Of a DNA stretch of 64,000 nucleotides, positions 59,714 through 64,000 are shown in pieces; the stretch's first letter is position 1, and each line of letters starts with the position of its first letter. The stretch comes from Tropicimonas_B omnivorans (GTDB taxonomy: Bacteria; Pseudomonadota; Alphaproteobacteria; Rhodobacterales; Rhodobacteraceae), in the NCBI RefSeq assembly GCF_031846565.1, contig NZ_JAVRHL010000002.1:930001-994000 (forward strand). The letters run 5' to 3'. The position numbers were made by a program, and so were the translations under genes. A model generated the notes under the pieces. The model saw only the letters and a list, made by a program, of their open reading frames with translations, made no database searches and was not told the DNA's origin.

Positions 59714-60498
59714 CCGGACCTTTCTGGTATCGTCCCGGCGCGCCTGACGCCGTCCCGCACGCGACCGTCCTCGACGACATGGCCGGCGGCGACGTGGTGC
59801 TTCTCGGCGAGCAGCACGACCGGGCGGACATGCACCGCTGGCAGCTTCATGTGGCGGCGGGGCTTCTCGCCCGGCGCCCGCTGATCCTTGGGTTCGAGAT
59901 GTTTCCAGCGCGGATGGGTCCGGTCCTGTCGGAATGGGTCGCAGGCGAACTTGCCGAGGAGGAGTTCCTCCAGAAGGCCGAGTGGGGCACGGTCTGGGGC
60001 TTCCCGGCCGACCTCTACCTGCCGCTGTTCCGGTTCTGCCGGGAGACCGGCACGCCGATGCTCGGCCTCAATTGCCGCCGCGGTCTCGTCAGCGAGGTCG
60101 GCAAGGGGGGATGGGAGAGCGTGCGGGAGGAGGACCGCGAGGGCCTGACACCGGCGCGCCCCTCGCCCGAGGCCTACCGCCGTCACATCTTTGATCTGAC
60201 CGGAAACGGTCAGCCCGGACGAAGCGACGCCGACCCGGACTCCCCCCGGTTCAGCAGGTTCCTGCGGGCTCAGGAGGTCTGGGACCGGGCCTTCGCCACG
60301 CGCCTCGCGGCAGCCGTTCGGACGGACGGGCCGCTTCTCGTCGGGATCGTGGGGATGGGGCACCTGGCCTACGGGGGAGGGGTGTCCTGGCAACTCGCCG
60401 ATCTCGGCGTGACGGACGTGCGCGTCGCGATCCCGCATTCGACTGAGCAGGCGAAGATTAAGGGCGGCGCGGCCGACTACGCGATGTGCCTCGCCTGA
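59710..60498 (+). CDS. ChaN-like haem-binding family protein
   Basis: A 262-residue protein of the ChaN/TIKI (EreA-like) fold: DVVLLGEQHDRADMHRWQL with the conserved GE-x-H, ILGFEMFPARMGPVL, and LVGIVGMGHLAYGGGVSWQL. Campylobacter ChaN is an iron-regulated haem-binding lipoprotein; here there is no signal peptide or lipobox (start TGPFWYRPGAPDAVP), so this one should be cytoplasmic. The GTG start overlaps the stop of the HemS-like gene (GTGA), completing a four-gene operon. Confidence 0.82.
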   Translation: MTGPFWYRPGAPDAVPHATVLDDMAGGDVVLLGEQHDRADMHRWQLHVAAGLLARRPLILGFEMFPARMGPVLSEWVAGELAEEEFLQKAEWGTVWGFPADLYLPLFRFCRETGTPMLGLNCRRGLVSEVGKGGWESVREEDREGLTPARPSPEAYRRHIFDLTGNGQPGRSDADPDSPRFSRFLRAQEVWDRAFATRLAAAVRTDGPLLVGIVGMGHLAYGGGVSWQLADLGVTDVRVAIPHSTEQAKIKGGAADYAMCLA

Positions 60499-60833
60499 CA
60501 GGGCGACACGTCGCCCCGCGACGCGCCGCATCGGCCTGGAGCGCCGTGTTGCCCGCACGCCCGGCCCCCCGCTGAATTCGGCGGGGATCGACAAAAGGCG
60601 AAGGCGATCAGTGCTGGAATGCGAAGCCTGACCCCGGCGGCATCCGATCTCCGGGAAGCGCCAGCTTTCGTTGCCGGTCACCACGACAGCACAGGGATGC
60701 GACAGGAGGGGTGGAGCGCCGTCGTCCTCTTCTCTTCGCCGGAGCGGCCGTGGACCGACCGCGCCGAGGCCAGCACCGGGTCATGGGGTTTACGGCCGAT
60801 TGATCGTTGACGGAGGCATCACGCCAGTTAATA
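60499..60833. other. Intergenic region with no supportable gene
   Basis: These 335 bp hold only short open frames without ribosome sites. A small GGGCGA/TCGCCC hairpin at 60502-60517, just after the ChaN-like stop, may end the haem operon. The right end is AT-richer and contains the promoter of the TetR-type gene. Confidence 0.4.
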
Positions 60834-60843
60834 ACCAAACGGT
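60834..60843. promoter_or_regulatory. Possible TetR operator
   Basis: ACCAAACGGT has ACC/GGT inverted ends, in an AT-rich segment 24 bp upstream of the TetR-type start codon. An ACCAA/TTGGT relation with 60858 (TTGGTC) extends it. Typical of TetR self-operators, but short. Confidence 0.35.
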
Positions 60844-60866
60844 CGGAAATAAAATTGGTCAAGACG

Positions 60867-61439
60867 ATGCCGCGCCCACGCAAGCACGATCAGAACGAGA
60901 TTTTGGACGCGGTCGAGCGCGTGGTCGCGCGGGACGGCGTGCTGACGGTGGACGCTATCGCGAAAGAGGCCGGCGTCTCCAAGGCGACCGTTCTCTACGA
61001 GCATTCCACCAAGCGCGACCTCGTCGCGGCCCTGGTCGAGCGCACGATTGCGGCAGACAACGCCTTCAACGCGGCCTGCCGTGCGCCCTTCGAAGGCGCG
61101 CCGGACGCGCCGCTGATGGGCCGGATCGAGGCGGCGCGGCGCAGTCCGCCGGGGCCGGAGGCGAATGCCGCGGTCCTGAGCCTCGTTGCCGCCCTGATGC
61201 AGGATGACGTTCTTCGCGCCACCTTCCGCGAGAATCAAAACGCCCTTGGCAAGGAGCTATCGGGCGCGGCCAGCCGGCCCCGGGCCGCCCGGCTGGCCTG
61301 GCTGGCGCTGGAGGGGCTGAAGTTTCAGGAACATCTCCAGTTCCACCATTGGGATCCAGCCGACCGCGCCGCGATCCTTTCCGAGATCGAAACGCTCGCA
61401 CGGGACGGCAGCCTGGACGAGGAGCCCGCCGATGTCTGA
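60867..61439 (+). CDS. TetR-family transcriptional regulator
   Basis: A 190-residue regulator starting at the ATG at 60867 (MPRPRKHDQNEIL), the usual place just before the DNA-binding helices. The helix-turn-helix is VDAIAKEAGVSKATVLYEHS, and the C-terminal dimer/ligand domain contains RLAWLALEGLKFQEHLQFHH, common in TetR_C tails. It overlaps the following SDR gene by 8 bp and so probably controls it. The ligand is unknown. Confidence 0.88.
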   Translation: MPRPRKHDQNEILDAVERVVARDGVLTVDAIAKEAGVSKATVLYEHSTKRDLVAALVERTIAADNAFNAACRAPFEGAPDAPLMGRIEAARRSPPGPEANAAVLSLVAALMQDDVLRATFRENQNALGKELSGAASRPRAARLAWLALEGLKFQEHLQFHHWDPADRAAILSEIETLARDGSLDEEPADV

Positions 61440-62412
61440 CGCCTGCATCTTCGTCACCGGCGCGGCGGGCTATGTCGGCCGTAATCTCCTGCGCCATCTC
61501 TCGGGTCGCGGTAGCCGCGTCACGGGTCTCGTCCGCAATACCGAGGCGGCCGACAGGGTGGCGGGCTGGGGCGGACAGCCCGTCCTCGGCGACATCATGG
61601 AGACCGATCTTGCGCCCCTGCTTGCCGGGTCGGACGTCCTGATCCACGCGGCGGCGAGCACCGATCACGGGATCGGGTCCGAGGCCTACCGGACCAATGC
61701 AGAGGGAACGCGCCGCGTCCTCGAGGCCGCGCGTCGGGCTGGCGTGGGTCGTATAATCCTCGTCAGCACGGATTCCGTCCTGCAAAGCGGCCGCCCGCTC
61801 CGGAACGTCGACGAGACCGCGCCTTACCCGCGCCGCCCCGCGGGGGCCTACGGGGCGGGGAAGGCCAAGGCCGAGCGGATCGCGCGCCGCGCCGCGGCCG
61901 ACGGCCAGCATATCGTGATCCTGCGACCGCGCATGGTCTGGGGACGGGATGACACGACCGCCCTGCCGGTCCTGCTGGCGGCTGCCCGCAGCGGTCAGCT
62001 TGCCTGGATTTCCGGCGGCACGTATCTCAGCTCGACCCTGCACGTCGCCAATCTATGCCACGCCGTCGATCTTGCACTGGAACGGGGGCAGAGCGGCGAA
62101 ATCTATCACCTGTCCGATGGCCCGGCGCGCCCGTTCCGCGAGACGGTGACGGGCCTGCTTGAAAGCCAGGGCGTCGCCCCGCCGACGAAGACGGTGCCGC
62201 GGTCCGTCCTGCGCACCGTCGCGCGTGCCGGCGAAGCGGCCTACCGCCTGAGCGGCGGTCGGCTGCGGGGGCCGTTGAGCCTGCAGGAGTTCTCCACGAG
62301 CGCGGTCGAGATAACGCTCGATATCGGCAAGGCCGAGCGCGAACTGGGCTACGTTCCGACCATGACCTGGGAGCGGGGGCTGGAGGAGCTGCGCGCAATG
62401 AGGGGCGACTGA
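61432..62412 (+). CDS. NAD(P)-dependent epimerase/dehydratase-type SDR
   Basis: A 326-residue extended SDR. The nucleotide motif is VTGAAGYVGRNLL near residue 7, the catalytic YxxxK is YGAGK, and the downstream RPRMVWGRDDTT and LHVANLCHAVDLAL segments resemble 3-beta-hydroxysteroid-dehydrogenase-like or dihydroflavonol reductase-like members. The absence of sugar biosynthesis neighbours argues against a nucleotide-sugar epimerase. It is cotranscribed with the TetR gene; the substrate is unknown. Confidence 0.83.
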   Translation: MSDACIFVTGAAGYVGRNLLRHLSGRGSRVTGLVRNTEAADRVAGWGGQPVLGDIMETDLAPLLAGSDVLIHAAASTDHGIGSEAYRTNAEGTRRVLEAARRAGVGRIILVSTDSVLQSGRPLRNVDETAPYPRRPAGAYGAGKAKAERIARRAAADGQHIVILRPRMVWGRDDTTALPVLLAAARSGQLAWISGGTYLSSTLHVANLCHAVDLALERGQSGEIYHLSDGPARPFRETVTGLLESQGVAPPTKTVPRSVLRTVARAGEAAYRLSGGRLRGPLSLQEFSTSAVEITLDIGKAERELGYVPTMTWERGLEELRAMRGD

Positions 62413-62709
62413 GTAGCAGCAGCGCACCGTGGTGTCGGTAGTTTCCACGCCGACGGAATCTTCGTCAACCGATACCCGTTCCGGGCAAAGAACAGACTTT
62501 GCAAAATTTCCCCTGGCGCTCTTCGTGCGAACCCAGTGGCGGGGGGGACATGGATGTCTGCATGCGAAATATCGGCACCCATTTCGCCGACGCCGGACCC
62601 CCGGATCGTAACACTTGAAGAGAACGCGCATGGTCGACACCGCCGCTGACCTTCGCGGCGGTAGCTCGATGGCCACTGCCAAGCTGCTTTGGAGCGGAGG
62701 TGTCGACGA

Positions 62710-63939
62710 TCACGACGTGGCCGCAGTCGGAACCTTCGGGCGCGACCAGAGGTCGGCCTCCTTGTCGGCCAGCACGGCCGCACCGGAGGCAACCATGGCG
62801 GCAATGGTGTCTGCGTCGTAACCCAGCCGGGCGAGCACGGCTTCGGTGTCCTCGCCCAGAAGGGGGGGAGCTGCAGAAAGCCCGTCGTTCCGCACCATCG
62901 ACGGAAGCGGCAGGTCGGGCGTTTCGAACGCCAGATCCCTGAAGCCGAACTCCGACGTCTTGCCGGGAGACGTCGCTTGCGGGGTGCTCAGCACGCGATC
63001 GGTGGAGAGGATTTCGGTGAAGCCGACGCCGTGAGCGGAAAGTTTGTCAGCCAGCGTGTCATAGCTGAATTCGGCAACCGCGGAAGACACCATCTCCTCC
63101 ACCCGAGGTCTTGCGCGGCGGCGGGCGCGAAGGGTGGCGAGTTCAGGGTCCGGTGCGACGCCGGTCGCCAGGCAGAACTTTCGCCAATGTTCATCGGTAA
63201 GCATGACGAGATAGACCCACCGCTCGTCCGACGTCTCGTATGCTCCGTATCCGGGAATGCTGAATTCGGCCGACGGTTCGGTTTCGGGGCGTCCCAGAAG
63301 CTGCGTCTTGAGCTGGACGCCCAGCAGATCGCGTGCGGCGATGTGCAGGCCCGTCTCGTAGAGGCCAAGCTCGATGTTGCGCTTTTCATCGTCGCCGGAA
63401 AGCAATGCCGAAAGGACGGCAATCACGGCGTAACACCCCGCGAACTGATCATGGTAGGAGGGCCCGAGGCGCGACGGCCGGCCGGCAACCCGGTTCGAGA
63501 ACATCACCCCGGTGGCAGCTTCGGCGATCGGGTTCGACGCGACTTCTTCGGCGAGCGGACCGGCGCCGTAACCCTTGATGTGGCAGAAGATGATGCCGGG
63601 GTTCAGCGCGTTGCAATCCTCGAACGTGGCGCCGAGCTTCCGGGCCGCCGAGGGCGAGAGGTTGTGCAGGACGATGTCCGCCCGACTTACCAGTTCGCGA
63701 AAGATCTCGCTGCCCGCCTCGGACTGCAGGTCGAGGCACAGGCTTTGCTTGCCGCGATTGAAGGCGAGATAACTGCCGCTCGGGCCCCCGCGCACCAGCT
63801 TGCGGGTGGTCTCGCCCGCCGGCGGCTCGATCTTGATCACCTCGGCGCCAAGCTGCTGCAGAATGTGTGTGGCGAACGGGGCCGCGATCATGCTCCCCAG
63901 TTCGACGACGGTTCTTCCTTTCAGAACTCCGCTCTCCAT
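62710..63939 (-). CDS. CaiB/BaiF family III CoA transferase
   Basis: A 409-residue class III CoA transferase, moving CoA between carboxylates. The N-terminal part has VVELGSMIAAPFATHILQQL, KIEPPAGE, FNRGKQSLCLDLQS and VLHNLSPSAARKLG; the middle has HIKGYGAGPLAEEVA. Where formyl-CoA transferase has its catalytic Asp (SMQD), this protein reads LYETG, a Glu; such substitutions occur in other family branches. No partner dehydrogenase or hydratase is visible in the window, so the substrate cannot be given. Confidence 0.88.
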   Translation of the reverse strand: MESGVLKGRTVVELGSMIAAPFATHILQQLGAEVIKIEPPAGETTRKLVRGGPSGSYLAFNRGKQSLCLDLQSEAGSEIFRELVSRADIVLHNLSPSAARKLGATFEDCNALNPGIIFCHIKGYGAGPLAEEVASNPIAEAATGVMFSNRVAGRPSRLGPSYHDQFAGCYAVIAVLSALLSGDDEKRNIELGLYETGLHIAARDLLGVQLKTQLLGRPETEPSAEFSIPGYGAYETSDERWVYLVMLTDEHWRKFCLATGVAPDPELATLRARRRARPRVEEMVSSAVAEFSYDTLADKLSAHGVGFTEILSTDRVLSTPQATSPGKTSEFGFRDLAFETPDLPLPSMVRNDGLSAAPPLLGEDTEAVLARLGYDADTIAAMVASGAAVLADKEADLWSRPKVPTAATS

Positions 63940-64000
63940 GGCGCTCTCCCGGTTACTGGCTGCCGCACGGACGGCGATATCAGCGGCACGGGTCGCACAG

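Noticed and set aside
60619..60810. Small plus-strand frame of 63 codons after the ChaN-like gene
   Set aside because: No ribosome site, no family resemblance and unremarkable composition; probably not translated.
62465..62713. Minus-strand frame starting MIVDTSA, like a VapC toxin
   Set aside because: Only the first seven residues look like a PIN-domain start; the rest has no PIN acidic residues and there is no antitoxin gene beside it.
62710..63939. Inactive CoA transferase because the catalytic Asp is replaced by Glu
   Set aside because: Alignment by eye is uncertain in this segment and Glu occurs there in other CaiB/BaiF members, so inactivation cannot be claimed.

Overview
This is a 64 kb, GC-rich, gene-dense chromosomal window from an alphaproteobacterium, most likely of the Rhodobacterales (Roseobacter/Paracoccus-type bacteria). 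The evidence is high GC, strong use of ATGA-type stop/start overlaps, a RutR-linked PreTA/hydantoinase pyrimidine cluster, a DUF6525-type small protein, and a site matching the Rhodobacterales iron box. I see no rRNA, tRNA, CRISPR array, phage or intact insertion sequence. Nearly all genes can be assigned a family; what is interesting lies in how they are combined and in the shared regulatory sites.

Layout. 1-465: end of a spermidine/putrescine-type ABC permease. 473-8732: a GntR-controlled catabolic unit (GntR regulator, enolase-superfamily enzyme, family-5 solute-binding protein, alpha/beta hydrolase and a complete dipeptide-type ABC transporter); copies of one 11-bp palindrome lie in front of both divergent transcripts and the transporter operon. 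8856-24211: a Wzx/Wzy exopolysaccharide cluster (polymerase/ligase, chain-length protein, LuxR response regulator, WecG-phosphoglycosyltransferase fusion, GalU, sulfite-oxidase-fold periplasmic protein, hybrid histidine kinase, Wza, Wzx flippase, three glycosyltransferases), with a second palindrome, CTATCC-N4-GGATAG, at its internal promoters. 24400-29711: ugpBAEC glycerol-3-phosphate-type transporter plus an endonuclease/exonuclease/phosphatase-fold hydrolase. 29714-35779: AraC-RbsBAC-two-SDR pentitol operon including a ribitol dehydrogenase, followed by a xylitol-dehydrogenase-like gene (36201-37244).

37473-48036: reductive pyrimidine degradation (PreT, PreA, dihydropyrimidinase, carbamoyl-beta-alanine hydrolase) with its RutR-type regulator, an almost perfect RutR operator and an NMT1/THI5-type ABC transporter. 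48235-50000: small membrane and regulatory proteins (PACE efflux protein, a 76-residue membrane stub, a short anti-sigma-like protein, a DoxX-like protein preceded by a 15-bp x4 tandem repeat). 50275-54742: a zinc-starvation locus (COG0523 GTPase, DUF6525, ZnuA, ZevA/DUF1007, ZevB/NicO) with Zur-box candidates.

54909-60498 is the most unusual unit: an IscR/iron-box promoter drives four translationally coupled genes, a haem-receptor-like TonB-dependent receptor, a BacA/SbmA-type ABC transporter with its own ATPase domain, a shortened HemS/ChuX-like protein and a ChaN-like protein. I read this as a candidate haem (or haem-like ligand) uptake and processing system in which the BacA-type transporter takes the place of the usual HmuTUV importer. 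60867-62412 holds a TetR regulator and an epimerase-type SDR; 62710-63939 is a CaiB/BaiF CoA transferase.
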